64,000 nucleotides of DNA from positions 1,674,001-1,738,000 of the forward strand of contig NZ_RKRD01000001.1 of the NCBI RefSeq assembly GCF_003814745.1, read 5' to 3'. The stretch is from Hydrogenoanaerobacterium saccharovorans. GTDB lineage: Bacteria > Bacillota > Clostridia > Oscillospirales > Ruminococcaceae. A program made the position numbers and the translations under genes. The notes beneath the pieces were generated by a model. It made no database searches. It saw only the letters and a list, made by a program, of their open reading frames with translations, and had not been told where the DNA came from. Position 1 is the first letter of the stretch. Each line of letters opens with the position of its first letter. This document shows, piece after piece, positions 18,181 through 26,647 of the stretch.

Positions 18181-19274
18181 TACCGCACACCTCCGTTTAG
18201 TGTAATAATAACCGGCTCTCCGCCCTTAGGAGACCAAATTTTGTGGGGATTTGGCTCAATTGCACGGATAGCACATTCTTCGCTTGCAATATAAACCATT
18301 TGGTCTTTTTCGCCCACGACCATAGAACGTAGCTTCAACCTGTCGTTCAGTGCCATCAGTCCGCCATCAAACCCAAGCAAAATACTAAAAGGACCTGTGA
18401 TGAGCAGGCTGGAAAACACAGTGCGCAGATAAGTGAGTTTTTCGCGCTCTGCGGCAGGTTTTTGCTCGATGGTGTTCCAAAAAGGTGCGGCCACAACACT
18501 GGCAATTTCCTCAAGAGTAAGCCCCTTGCGCCTGTTAAGGTAATCGATGATGTAGGTGATAACTTCGGTATCGGTAAGCAAGGTACACTTATAGCCGAAC
18601 ATTTCAATGTAACGGCGGTTTGCATCGTAGGAGGATATTTCGCCGTTGTGCACGATGGAATAATCCAGCATAGCAAACGGATGAGCACCGCCCCACCATC
18701 CGGGAGTATTGGTTGGGTAACGTCCGTGTGCCGTCCAACAATAGCCCTCGTATTCATCCAAACGGTAAAACTCGCCGACATCTTCAGGAAAGCCCACCGC
18801 TTTGAACACGCCCATATTTTTACCGCTGGAAAAAACATAGGCACCGTCTATTTCAGTGTTGATGCGAATTACACAGCGAGCCACATATTCCCGCTCATCC
18901 AACTGTGAATCGGCAAGTTTTGTTTGTAAAGGGGTAACAAAGTAACGCCAAATAAGAGGTTCATTTGTTATTTTAGGTGTTTTTTTAATGGGAATTTTAG
19001 AAAGATTTACAACATCAAAGCGTTTTTCCAAAAACCGCCCACATTGTTCTCTTGCATTAATATCATCATAAAAAACATGAAATGCATATAAATCTTTATA
19101 TTCGGGATAGATACCATAGCCTGCAAAACCACCGCCTAAACCGTTGCTGCGGTCATGCATCGTTGCAATGGATTTTACGATTGCATCACCGCAAAGCCGT
19201 TTGCCGTCTTTGGCAAAAATGCCAGAAATCGCACAGCCCGATGGTATCCTGATTTGACCTTCTTTTTTTAACAT
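18180..19274 (-). CDS. Glutamate synthase glutaminase subunit (class II amidotransferase)
   Basis: Releases ammonia from glutamine for the FMN subunit. The start is the ATG at 19272-19274 (GGGAGGGG upstream), giving 364 residues; the earlier in-frame ATG at 19352 would begin inside the leader terminator. The nucleophile is probably Cys14 (SGCAISGIF), which requires removal of a short propeptide, as in other GltB proteins. Other class II features are WTAHGRYPTNTPGWWGGAHPF and DYSIVHNGEISSY. It is the first gene of the long minus-strand glutamine run. Confidence 0.9.
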   Translation of the reverse strand: MLKKEGQIRIPSGCAISGIFAKDGKRLCGDAIVKSIATMHDRSNGLGGGFAGYGIYPEYKDLYAFHVFYDDINAREQCGRFLEKRFDVVNLSKIPIKKTPKITNEPLIWRYFVTPLQTKLADSQLDEREYVARCVIRINTEIDGAYVFSSGKNMGVFKAVGFPEDVGEFYRLDEYEGYCWTAHGRYPTNTPGWWGGAHPFAMLDYSIVHNGEISSYDANRRYIEMFGYKCTLLTDTEVITYIIDYLNRRKGLTLEEIASVVAAPFWNTIEQKPAAEREKLTYLRTVFSSLLITGPFSILLGFDGGLMALNDRLKLRSMVVGEKDQMVYIASEECAIRAIEPNPHKIWSPKGGEPVIITLNGGVR

Positions 19275-19320
19275 AAGTGCCCCTCCCTGTGTGCGGGCAC
19301 GCCCGCTTAACGAAATAATA

Positions 19321-19380
19321 AAAAAGGCGCTCATGAAAAGGTAAAACCGCACTGGGTTCTACCTTTTCATGAACGCCTTT
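19321..19380 (-). terminator. Leader intrinsic terminator / attenuator of the glutamate synthase operon
   Basis: On the minus strand a near-perfect long hairpin begins about 7 nt after the predicted transcription start. AAAGGCG and TCATGAAAAGGT pair with ACCTTTTCATGA and GCGCCTTT; the inner stem GGTAGAACC/GGTTTTACC closes a six-base loop CAGTGC, and a U-run follows. As it precedes the first gene it should terminate most transcripts unless prevented. The mechanism is unknown; the ANTAR protein of this operon is a candidate. Confidence 0.8.
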
Positions 19381-19393
19381 GTTCACTACATTT

Positions 19394-19422
19394 ATTATAT
19401 GAATTTGAATGCTTTGTGTCAA
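19394..19422 (-). promoter_or_regulatory. Consensus sigma-A promoter of the glutamate synthase/glutamine operon
   Basis: On the minus strand TTGACA (19417-19422), 17-bp spacer and TATAAT (19394-19399): both hexamers are perfect. Such a strong promoter followed at once by a terminator indicates control after initiation. Confidence 0.85.
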
Positions 19423-19544
19423 GCTGTTTGCAATTATTTTAATTTTTCCTGCAAAATTGTATTTCAAAACTAAATTTTTTGTTTAATTTATCCTCTATTT
19501 GATTTAATTTAAGTTACCTCCTGCAAAACTATCAAAAATTATGC

Positions 19545-19573
19545 TTGACAAATTGAACGGAGCATATTATAAT
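19545..19573 (+). promoter_or_regulatory. Consensus sigma-A promoter of glnN
   Basis: TTGACA (19545-19550), 17-bp spacer, TATAAT (19568-19573), a perfect match in both hexamers. Transcription should start near 19580, only about 9 nt before the leader terminator. Confidence 0.85.
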
Positions 19574-19588
19574 GCAAACCATAGCAGC

Positions 19589-19625
19589 AAAGGCGCTGTA
19601 GGTGTGTAACCTACGGCGCCTTTTT
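19589..19625 (+). terminator. Leader intrinsic terminator / attenuator of glnN
   Basis: GGCGC-T-GTAGGT pairs with ACCTAC-G-GCGCC around a 5-base loop, followed by TTTTT, about 30 nt upstream of the glnN start. It shares the outer CAAAGGCG...GCGCCTTTTT arms with the leader terminator of the divergent operon. It would stop transcription after about 45 nt. Confidence 0.8.
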
Positions 19626-19653
19626 ATGTGCAGTGTTTTAAAGGAGGATTTAT

Positions 19654-21756
19654 ATGAGTGCAACAACCCGTGTACCCGAAATGTTCGCAACTATGGTATT
19701 CAACGACCACGTTATGAAAGAGCGTCTGCCCAAAGAAACATACAAGGCTTTGAAAAAAACAATGATGAATGGTAAAAGTCTTGATCTATCTATTGCAAAT
19801 ATAGTAGCAAATGCTATGAAAGATTGGGCTGTTGAAAAAGGCGTAACTCATTTTACGCATTGGTTTCAACCTATGACGGGCATTACCGCCGAAAAGCATG
19901 ATAGTTTTATTTCACCCACTGCCAACGGCGAAGTAATTATGGAGTTTTCGGGCAAAGAACTGGTTCGCGGTGAACCGGATGCATCCAGTTTCCCCTCCGG
20001 CGGTTTGAGGGCAACGTTTGAAGCGAGAGGGTACACCGCGTGGGACCCTACCGCATATGCATTTATTAAAGATAATACACTGTGCATCCCAACGGTATTT
20101 TACTCCTACTCCGGCGAAGTTTTAGATAAAAAGACGCCTCTGCTTCGCTCTATGGAGGCTATTAACAAGCAAGCACTGCGCATTTTAAAATTGTTTGGCG
20201 ACACCACTGCATCGCGTGTTATTACAACAGTGGGCCCAGAACAGGAATATTTTTTAATTGATAAAGCACTGTATGAGCAACGTAAAGACCTTGTTTTTTG
20301 CGGAAGAACGCTGTTTGGTGCCAAACCTCCAAAAGGGCAGGAGCTTGAAGACCATTATTTTGGTGCAATTAAAACCCGCGTACTGGATTATATGAAAGAT
20401 TTGGACGAGGAATTGTGGAAGCTCGGTGTTTTGGCGAAAACAAAGCACAACGAGGTAGCTCCTGCTCAACACGAGTTGGCACCTATTTTCAGCAATACAA
20501 ACACTGCTACCGACCACAACCAGCTGACGATGGAAATGATGAAAAAAGTTGCAGTACGCCACGGGCTAACCTGCTTGCTGCACGAAAAACCATTTGCAGG
20601 CGTAAACGGCAGCGGTAAGCACAACAACTGGTCGATTTCTACCGATACAGGAATCAATCTGTTGGAGCCGGGTGACTCCCCTTGCGAAAATGCACAGTTT
20701 CTTTTGTTTTTATCCGCAGTTATCAAAGCAGTGGATGAGTATCAGGATTTGCTTCGTGTATCTGTCGCCAATGCAGGCAACGACCACAGGCTAGGCGCAA
20801 ACGAAGCACCTCCGGCAATTGTTTCGATGTTTTTGGGCGAGGAACTTTGCGAAATTTTAGAATCAATCGAAACTGGAAGCAGCTATAACAAAAAAGATGC
20901 TGTGGTAATGAAGCTGGGTGTTCATACCTTGCCGCGTATCGCCAAAGACACCACGGACCGTAACCGAACCTCTCCGTTTGCTTTTACCGGCAACAAGTTT
21001 GAATTCCGTATGCCCGGTTCTACATTCTCGGTTTCCGGCCCGAACATCATACTAAACACCATCGTTGCTGAGGTTCTTAGCCAATTTGCCGACCAATTGG
21101 AGAGCTCAGACGACTTTACGTCCGCCCTCAACCAACTGGTGAAAAACACCTATACAGAACATAAGCGCATCATTTTTAACGGCAACAACTACTCGGAAGA
21201 ATGGGTTGCCGAGGCAAAAAAGAGAGGGCTGCTCAACCTTAAATCTACTCCTGACGCATTGCCCTACTTTGTTTCGGATAAGAACATAGAGCTTTTTACC
21301 AAACACAAAATATTTACATCCACAGAGATGCATTCACGTTATGAAATATTGATGGAAAGCTACTGCAAAACCATCAATATTGAAGCGCTAACGATGGTTG
21401 ATATGGTGAAAAAGCAAATTCTTCCAGCAGTACTGAAATACAGTGGAAAACTGTGTAAAGCTGCCATTGAAAAGAAAACTTTGCTTTCGCTTAGCTGCTG
21501 TGAGCCGGAAGAATCGCTGGTAAATCGCCTTTCCAACCTTGCCGCGTGCCTTTACAAAAAAACTTCTCGTTTGGATACAGAACTGCTTGCAGCTAAAGAG
21601 CATGAAAAAGACTTGAAAGAACTTGCGGATTATTACAGAGATGTGATTTTTACTTCGATGCAGGAACTGCGAGCTGTGGCAGATGAATTGGAGGCCCTGT
21701 GCAGTGAAGATTGCTGGCCCTACCCCACCTATAGCAAACTGTTGTTTTACATCTAA
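19654..21756 (+). CDS. glnN: Glutamine synthetase type III
   Basis: Large dodecameric glutamine synthetase of the GSIII class. The product has 700 residues, the family's normal length. It has the N-terminal GSIII domain ([20 protein letters not shown]), then [27 protein letters not shown], the ATP site [16 protein letters not shown], and ANDHRLG-type catalytic-region sequence ([17 protein letters not shown]). AAAGGAGG precedes the ATG. It is the only plus-strand gene in this region, divergent from the glutamate synthase operon. Its leader holds a consensus promoter and an immediate terminator. Confidence 0.96.
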   Translation: MSATTRVPEMFATMVFNDHVMKERLPKETYKALKKTMMNGKSLDLSIANIVANAMKDWAVEKGVTHFTHWFQPMTGITAEKHDSFISPTANGEVIMEFSGKELVRGEPDASSFPSGGLRATFEARGYTAWDPTAYAFIKDNTLCIPTVFYSYSGEVLDKKTPLLRSMEAINKQALRILKLFGDTTASRVITTVGPEQEYFLIDKALYEQRKDLVFCGRTLFGAKPPKGQELEDHYFGAIKTRVLDYMKDLDEELWKLGVLAKTKHNEVAPAQHELAPIFSNTNTATDHNQLTMEMMKKVAVRHGLTCLLHEKPFAGVNGSGKHNNWSISTDTGINLLEPGDSPCENAQFLLFLSAVIKAVDEYQDLLRVSVANAGNDHRLGANEAPPAIVSMFLGEELCEILESIETGSSYNKKDAVVMKLGVHTLPRIAKDTTDRNRTSPFAFTGNKFEFRMPGSTFSVSGPNIILNTIVAEVLSQFADQLESSDDFTSALNQLVKNTYTEHKRIIFNGNNYSEEWVAEAKKRGLLNLKSTPDALPYFVSDKNIELFTKHKIFTSTEMHSRYEILMESYCKTINIEALTMVDMVKKQILPAVLKYSGKLCKAAIEKKTLLSLSCCEPEESLVNRLSNLAACLYKKTSRLDTELLAAKEHEKDLKELADYYRDVIFTSMQELRAVADELEALCSEDCWPYPTYSKLLFYI

Positions 21757-21777
21757 AAAACTAATCGCTGTATAAGC

Positions 21778-21809
21778 AAAAAAGGGCGGAATAAATTCCG
21801 TCCTTTTTT
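21778..21809. terminator. Bidirectional terminator between glnN and the spo0A-kinase operon
   Basis: AAAAAAGGGCGGAAT / ATTCCGTCCTTTTTT hairpin with a 2-nt centre and A- and U-tracts on both sides. It serves glnN and the convergent kinase gene, whose stop codon overlaps its edge. Confidence 0.85.
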
Positions 21810-23112
21810 AATTGTATTCTTTCAAATCAGACATCTCCATTTTTACGAGAGCCCGATGTGTTGAATTTTTACTGTTTTTCGCAATGTATTCTCCGCGCGG
21901 TGCACAATTTTTATAAGTTTTTGGTAGCGTAAACCGAAAGGTGCTTCCCTCTTTTTCTATACTGTGCGCAGTAATCTTGCCGCCGTGCAGTTCTACCAAT
22001 GCTTTTGTAATGCAAAGGCCAAGTCCTCCACCATCACAGTTTTTGATTAGCCTTGATTTTGCTGTACGATATTTTTCAAAAATATGGGGCAGCAATTCTT
22101 TACTGATACCGCTTCCGTTATCGCTTACTTCTACAACCAAATTCTGCTCATTCTCGGTAAGTATTACGTCAATTTTACCGCCATTATTCGTATACTTAAT
22201 TGCATTTGACAACAGGTTAAGCATAATGCAGTCAATTTTGTCACGATCACAGTAAATGTTTTGTCCCGCTTTGATATAAGACAAAATATTGATTTTTATT
22301 CCTTTGGCGGCAGCATAAATATCCGCGGAGTTTACACATTCTTCAATCAGTAATTTGAAATCACAAACTTCAAAATTAAGCTCCAAAAAACCGTTTTCTA
22401 TCTTAGTAGAATTGAGCAGATTCGTAGTTAAACGCAATATTTTATAAGCATTATGTTCAATATAATCGCAAAATTTTTTGTAATAATTGATATAGTGTTC
22501 TTGATCTTCCATTGACATTTTTAAAGTAAGAATTTGCAAAGAAGAAAGAATCATGTGAATAGGAGTTTTAAACTCATGTGTTAGACCTGAAATAAACTCT
22601 AGCTTAAGTTTATCCATAGAGAATGAACTCTGCAGATGGTTATTTTCTTCAATCTCTTTTTGATTGGATATACCGCGTACTATTGTTTGAAATTCAAGCT
22701 GTTTGCTTTGCCGATATTCTTGTTGCTTTTTTATACCGGTAATATCTTGCACTGTACCCACAATAAATTTTTGCCCTGTTACAAAATCGTCAACAGGCTC
22801 GCCTTTTTCCTCAAGCCAAAGTGTTTCACCGTTTACATCGATACGATGCACAATCTGAAACGGAGTACCCTCGAGTGCTTTTTGCCAAGTCTCCATAAAT
22901 GTTTTATAGTCTTCAGGATGAATACGAGACAAAAACAGTTCTTTTGAAAACTCGGCGGACTGCGGTCTGCCGTAGATTTCGAACACCTCATCCGACCACC
23001 AACCCTGCTCTGTATCGCACCAATACACCCAACTGCCCATTCTATTTATTTGCTGTGCATATTGGTATACCTTTTCTTTGCTCAAGTTTAGGCATTTCAA
23101 AACATCACTCAC
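21808..23112 (-). CDS. PAS-domain sensor histidine kinase, co-transcribed with spo0A
   Basis: Cytosolic sensor kinase of 434 residues without transmembrane segments. Residues about 20-125 are a PAS/PAC domain (WVYWCDTEQGWWSDEVFEIYGR, RIHPEDYKTFMETW, GTVQDITGIKKQ). The HisKA domain has the phospho-His in FISGLTHEFKTPIHMI near 180. The HATPase has LLNLLSNAIKYTNNGG, VSDNGSGI and GGGLGLCITKALVELHGG. It starts with GTG, overlapping the spo0A stop as GTGA, with GAGAGGG upstream. The genetic coupling suggests that it phosphorylates Spo0A directly. Confidence 0.9.
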   Translation of the reverse strand: MSDVLKCLNLSKEKVYQYAQQINRMGSWVYWCDTEQGWWSDEVFEIYGRPQSAEFSKELFLSRIHPEDYKTFMETWQKALEGTPFQIVHRIDVNGETLWLEEKGEPVDDFVTGQKFIVGTVQDITGIKKQQEYRQSKQLEFQTIVRGISNQKEIEENNHLQSSFSMDKLKLEFISGLTHEFKTPIHMILSSLQILTLKMSMEDQEHYINYYKKFCDYIEHNAYKILRLTTNLLNSTKIENGFLELNFEVCDFKLLIEECVNSADIYAAAKGIKINILSYIKAGQNIYCDRDKIDCIMLNLLSNAIKYTNNGGKIDVILTENEQNLVVEVSDNGSGISKELLPHIFEKYRTAKSRLIKNCDGGGLGLCITKALVELHGGKITAHSIEKEGSTFRFTLPKTYKNCAPRGEYIAKNSKNSTHRALVKMEMSDLKEYN

Positions 23113-23894
23113 AACTTTGCCCTCTCTTGCATCAGACTTTTTTGCAGTTTTATTTTTTCTGCCAGCAGTGTTAAGAACCTGCCGTTAGAGGGCTTTTTAT
23201 TTTGTCCTGTAACATCCAACTGCATGACTGAACAAAAATTATCGTTATGTACTTGGTAAATTCGGTTAATTGTTTTGCGTATTGCACTTTCAACACATTC
23301 CAAGGTTGTATTATTTTCATCCGCAATGGTTGCGTATACCTGCTTTGCTATGGGGCATGGCCGATTCTGCCCCATAATAATGCGTAATGCAGACACCATA
23401 TACTGATAACCAAGTAAATTTGTGGGCACACCTAGGCTCATTACCTCTTTGGAAATCAGCGGGATGTCATCATGTTCAGATAATCTTCTCCTTCCTGGCG
23501 ATTCCGGTTTCAAATCTTCTGCCAAAAGCAAAATACGCCGATGTAAATCTTCCAGTACATAAGGCTTAATCATATAATAGCTCGCGCCCAATTCGAGTGC
23601 CTTTGCAGTGATTTTCTCTTGCCCGATTGCAGAGGCAACAAGCAGCAGCGGCTGCTTTTTAAGAGGATTGGCTTGAAGTTCTTCCAGTACGGATATGCCG
23701 TCCATTTTGGGCATAACTAAATCAAGCAGCACAACATCCGGCAAACACTGCCGAATTTGCAGCAAAGCATCTTCTCCATCATGTGTTATACCGCAAACAG
23801 CAATATCGTTTGTCAGCTGAAAATAATTTTTGAGGACATCGCACATGTCAAGATTGTCCTCTGCCAACAACACATTGATTTTATGTGTGCCCAT
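23109..23894 (-). CDS. spo0A: Stage 0 sporulation protein A, master response regulator of sporulation
   Basis: Phosphorylated Spo0A controls entry into sporulation. The product has 261 residues, near the family length. The receiver domain has the acidic pair in LLAEDNLDMC, phospho-acceptor Asp in VVLLDLVMPKMDG, and Lys in MIKPY; LGASYYMIKPY closely resembles other Spo0A proteins. The C-terminal effector domain (about 145-261) has GVPTNLLGYQYMVSALR, IADENNTTLECVESAIRKTI and KPSNGRFLTLLAEKI. GGAGG lies 6 nt before the ATG. A small gene precedes it by 25 nt and a kinase gene overlaps its end; spoIVB is not adjacent here. Confidence 0.95.
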   Translation of the reverse strand: MGTHKINVLLAEDNLDMCDVLKNYFQLTNDIAVCGITHDGEDALLQIRQCLPDVVLLDLVMPKMDGISVLEELQANPLKKQPLLLVASAIGQEKITAKALELGASYYMIKPYVLEDLHRRILLLAEDLKPESPGRRRLSEHDDIPLISKEVMSLGVPTNLLGYQYMVSALRIIMGQNRPCPIAKQVYATIADENNTTLECVESAIRKTINRIYQVHNDNFCSVMQLDVTGQNKKPSNGRFLTLLAEKIKLQKSLMQERAKL

Positions 23895-23919
23895 GCCAAT
23901 CCTCCGTCATGCAATGAGC

Positions 23920-24216
23920 TTACGGATCGGAACAATAACATCCTAAAAGCTCACTTGTAATTTCCTTCCAGGTATCGATTAGGATAGAGTTTTCATAAAG
24001 AAAGGTTACGATGTTTAAAATGTCGGTTTTAGATGTAGAGAGATTTTCAAGAAAATCACTTTCTCGAAAACCATCCTCCTCTATTGAGATACCGATGCCA
24101 TAGTACTTTTTTCCGTTTACCTCGTCTTCAATCAGGCCATAGTTCACCTTTTTTTGGCTTTGCAATTTACTAAGCTCGGAATAATCTTTGGAAAAAATAG
24201 TAACTGCGCTGTTCAT
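23920..24216 (-). CDS. Small hypothetical protein upstream of spo0A
   Basis: A 98-residue soluble protein I do not recognise with confidence; it may belong to the clostridial DUF6514 group. It is rich in charged residues, has no signal peptide or membrane segment, and has a YYGIGISIEEDGFRES stretch followed by a helical C-terminus. GGGAG lies 8 nt before the ATG. It is 25 nt upstream of spo0A, so it is probably the first gene of the spo0A-kinase operon and might influence sporulation timing. That role is inference from position only. Confidence 0.65.
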   Translation of the reverse strand: MNSAVTIFSKDYSELSKLQSQKKVNYGLIEDEVNGKKYYGIGISIEEDGFRESDFLENLSTSKTDILNIVTFLYENSILIDTWKEITSELLGCYCSDP

Positions 24217-24390
24217 CGTGTAAGCTCCCTTCTTTATGCGTGCATTTCGCTCGCTTTATTAAGTATAGCTTAACGAGAACACGCTTCGCGTGCAATGTAA
24301 TAAAACCGACTATTCTCGATACATTATATTGTATTATATCATAATTTTGGGAAATTCAATAGTGTTGCGCAAGGAAAAAAGCGGATAAAC

Positions 24391-24419
24391 TTGACTTTTT
24401 TTAAGGAATGGAGTACAAT
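24391..24419 (+). promoter_or_regulatory. Sigma-A promoter of the radical SAM repair operon
   Basis: TTGACT (24391-24396), 17-bp spacer, TACAAT (24414-24419). The LexA-type palindrome lies immediately downstream, over the predicted start. Confidence 0.75.
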
Positions 24420-24427
24420 ACTTATTA

Positions 24428-24445
24428 TTAGAACATATGTTCTAA
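24428..24445. promoter_or_regulatory. LexA (DinR) SOS box
   Basis: Perfect 18-bp palindrome TTAGAACATATGTTCTAA containing the Gram-positive LexA core GAAC-N4-GTTC (24431-24442). Placed at +1 of the promoter, it should give LexA repression and DNA-damage induction of the downstream pair. Confidence 0.8.
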
Positions 24446-24466
24446 TTTGTTTTTGGACGGTGTTTT

Positions 24467-25771
24467 ATGAATATTTTTGATAAGCTGACAATTTTATCGG
24501 ATGCCGCGAAATACGATGCCGCCTGTACCTCAAGCGGGGCAGACCGCAGAGGCGGCAAGGGCGGTATCGGCAGTGCAGTATCAGCCGGCATCTGCCATAG
24601 CTTTGCGGCAGATGGAAGATGTATTTCATTGCTGAAAGTACTGTTTACCAACTGCTGTATTTACGATTGCAAATACTGCATTAACCGCGTAAGCAATGAT
24701 ACTCGGCGCGCTGTATTTACTCCGCGTGAACTTGCCGATCTCACAATCCATTTTTATCGGCGCAACTATATCGAGGGGCTTTTTCTCAGTTCAGGGGTTA
24801 TAAAAAGCCCGAATTTTACATGTGAGCAGCTTATTGAAACGCTGTCTCTGTTAAGAAATGAATATAACTTTCGCGGATACATCCATGTGAAAGCCATCCC
24901 AGGCGCAGATGATGCACTGATACAAAGCCTCGGGCTGCTTGCGGACCGTATGAGTGTGAATATTGAACTCCCATCGCAAGACAGTTTAAAACTGCTTGCA
25001 CCTGACAAATCCAAGGTATCTATTTTGCGCCCCATGAGTGTTATCCAGCATAAAATTGCAGAAAACACTACAGACCTGATACGTTACCGCCATGCACCCA
25101 AGTTTTCTCCTGCAGGGCAAAGCACACAGATGATTATTGGTGCAACTCCCGATAGTGATTTTAAAATTCTAAACCTTACACAGAATTTGTACCGCAAGTT
25201 TGGTTTAAAACGCGTATTTTTTTCAGCCTACACTCCGGTACAAAGTCACTCTCTGCTGCCTTCTCTGGATACCAAGCCACCCCTCCTGCGCGAACACAGA
25301 TTATATCAGGCAGATTGGCTTTTGCGATTTTACGGTTTTGATGCCTCTGAACTGCTGGATGAGCAGCATCAGAATTTTAATCCTTATATCGACCCAAAGT
25401 GTAACTGGGCACTCAACCACATGGATATGTTCCCAGTTGAAATCAACACCGCCCCATACGATACCCTGCTGCGTGTACCGGGTATTGGTGTAAAAAGCGC
25501 ACAGCGCATACTGCTTGCGCGGCGTGCAACTTCAATCGATTTTACAGGGCTCAAAAAAATCGGTATTGTATTAAAGCGTGCTCAGTATTTCATCACTTGC
25601 AACGGCAAGATTGCAGAAGGATTGAAAATCACACCTGAGGGGGCAATGCGCGCTTTGATATCGGAACGCTGTGCAGGTATGCTGCCGGCATACCAACCCG
25701 AGCAGTTATCTTTATTCACCCCGCAACTTACCAGAGAGGATGTGATACAGTGCCTGACTGGGGAACTGTAG
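24467..25771 (+). CDS. Radical SAM protein with C-terminal helix-hairpin-helix, putative DNA repair/modification (TIGR03916-like)
   Basis: A 434-residue radical SAM protein. The iron-sulfur motif C-x3-C-x2-C is in NCCIYDCKYCINR near residue 65, preceded by ADGRCISLLKVLFTN. The barrel includes GLFLSSGVI and VKAIPGADDALI. A helix-hairpin-helix DNA-binding motif, LLRVPGIGVKSAQRIL, lies near residue 345. The organisation matches the family I know as a radical SAM protein linked to uracil-DNA-glycosylase-like proteins; its chemistry is unknown. It is the first gene of a two-gene operon under a LexA box. The start has only a weak Shine-Dalgarno (GGACGG). Confidence 0.88.
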   Translation: MNIFDKLTILSDAAKYDAACTSSGADRRGGKGGIGSAVSAGICHSFAADGRCISLLKVLFTNCCIYDCKYCINRVSNDTRRAVFTPRELADLTIHFYRRNYIEGLFLSSGVIKSPNFTCEQLIETLSLLRNEYNFRGYIHVKAIPGADDALIQSLGLLADRMSVNIELPSQDSLKLLAPDKSKVSILRPMSVIQHKIAENTTDLIRYRHAPKFSPAGQSTQMIIGATPDSDFKILNLTQNLYRKFGLKRVFFSAYTPVQSHSLLPSLDTKPPLLREHRLYQADWLLRFYGFDASELLDEQHQNFNPYIDPKCNWALNHMDMFPVEINTAPYDTLLRVPGIGVKSAQRILLARRATSIDFTGLKKIGIVLKRAQYFITCNGKIAEGLKITPEGAMRALISERCAGMLPAYQPEQLSLFTPQLTREDVIQCLTGEL

Positions 25772-26559
25772 TGTATCTGTACGACGGCAGTTTTGACGGG
25801 CTGTTGTGCTGCGTATATGAAAGTTACACGCGGCACGAAACCCCTGTTGATATTTTATCAGCAGATGAACCACAAGGAATTCTCTACCCTACGCGAGAAA
25901 TTACAACAAACGAGGCACACGCACATCGTGTTTACACATCGCTTTCAACCCGTATTTCATCAGAAGCCGAAGAGCTTGCGCGGCTTGGCTTTTTAACCTG
26001 TGCACCCGATAAAGCAATGTTAATCTACCGTTTTATTTGCCTAGGCTACCGTTACGGAGGAAAAACAGCACAAATGCTTACAAATAGTACAGTTTGTGCA
26101 CTTACCAATGCAGTAAAATCTTTGCTTAATGAACGACATCTGTTAACCGGTTTTATTCGCTTTTCTGAATACAAAGGTGCACTGGTTGCCAAAATAGAAC
26201 CTAAAAATTTTGTTTTGCCCCTGCTGAAAGCTCATTTCTGTGAAAGATATGCAGAAGAACATTTTTTAATATACGATGTCACACACGGCATGGCACTCAT
26301 CTATACACCTTATAAGGCAGAAATTATACCGATAGAGCATTTGCAGTTACCCAAAGAAGATGAAACAGAGCAGCAATACCGCAAACTTTGGAAGCAATAT
26401 TACGATACCATTGCAATTGAGTCACGCTACAATCCCAAATGCCGTATGACACATATGCCGAAACGTTATTGGACGTATCTAACTGAATTCCAACAAAATT
26501 CATCTGAAGCATACAAAATAGGAAACGACACAAATTACCCCACCTTACCGGAAAAGTAA
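25750..26559 (+). CDS. Putative DNA metabolism protein, partner of the radical SAM protein (TIGR03915/DUF4130-like)
   Basis: A 269-residue protein starting at a GTG (GAGAGGA 10 nt upstream) that overlaps the radical SAM gene by 22 nt. The N-terminus VVYLYDGSFDGLLCCVYESY is characteristic of the TIGR03915 family that accompanies these radical SAM proteins. Near the end are RMTHMPKRYWTYLTEF, also seen in the family, and LIYDVTHGMALIYT in the middle. In many proteobacteria this domain is fused to a UDG-like domain; no such domain is seen here. Function unknown; association with DNA repair comes from the partner and the LexA box. Confidence 0.82.
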   Translation: MPDWGTVVYLYDGSFDGLLCCVYESYTRHETPVDILSADEPQGILYPTREITTNEAHAHRVYTSLSTRISSEAEELARLGFLTCAPDKAMLIYRFICLGYRYGGKTAQMLTNSTVCALTNAVKSLLNERHLLTGFIRFSEYKGALVAKIEPKNFVLPLLKAHFCERYAEEHFLIYDVTHGMALIYTPYKAEIIPIEHLQLPKEDETEQQYRKLWKQYYDTIAIESRYNPKCRMTHMPKRYWTYLTEFQQNSSEAYKIGNDTNYPTLPEK

Positions 26560-26647
26560 AAATCGGTGTACCTAAAGGTTAACTCTCCGCTGCTGCGTGT
26601 GGTTTATAAATGATTACAGACGCTTTGCTTATAACCTGCGCAAGCAT

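Noticed and set aside
19321..19380. Canonical ANTAR dual-hairpin target in the glutamate synthase leader
   Set aside because: The apical loop is CAGTGC; shifting the register to get the A1/G4 pattern breaks the stem, and there is no separate upstream hairpin. Kept only as an attenuator with unknown effector.
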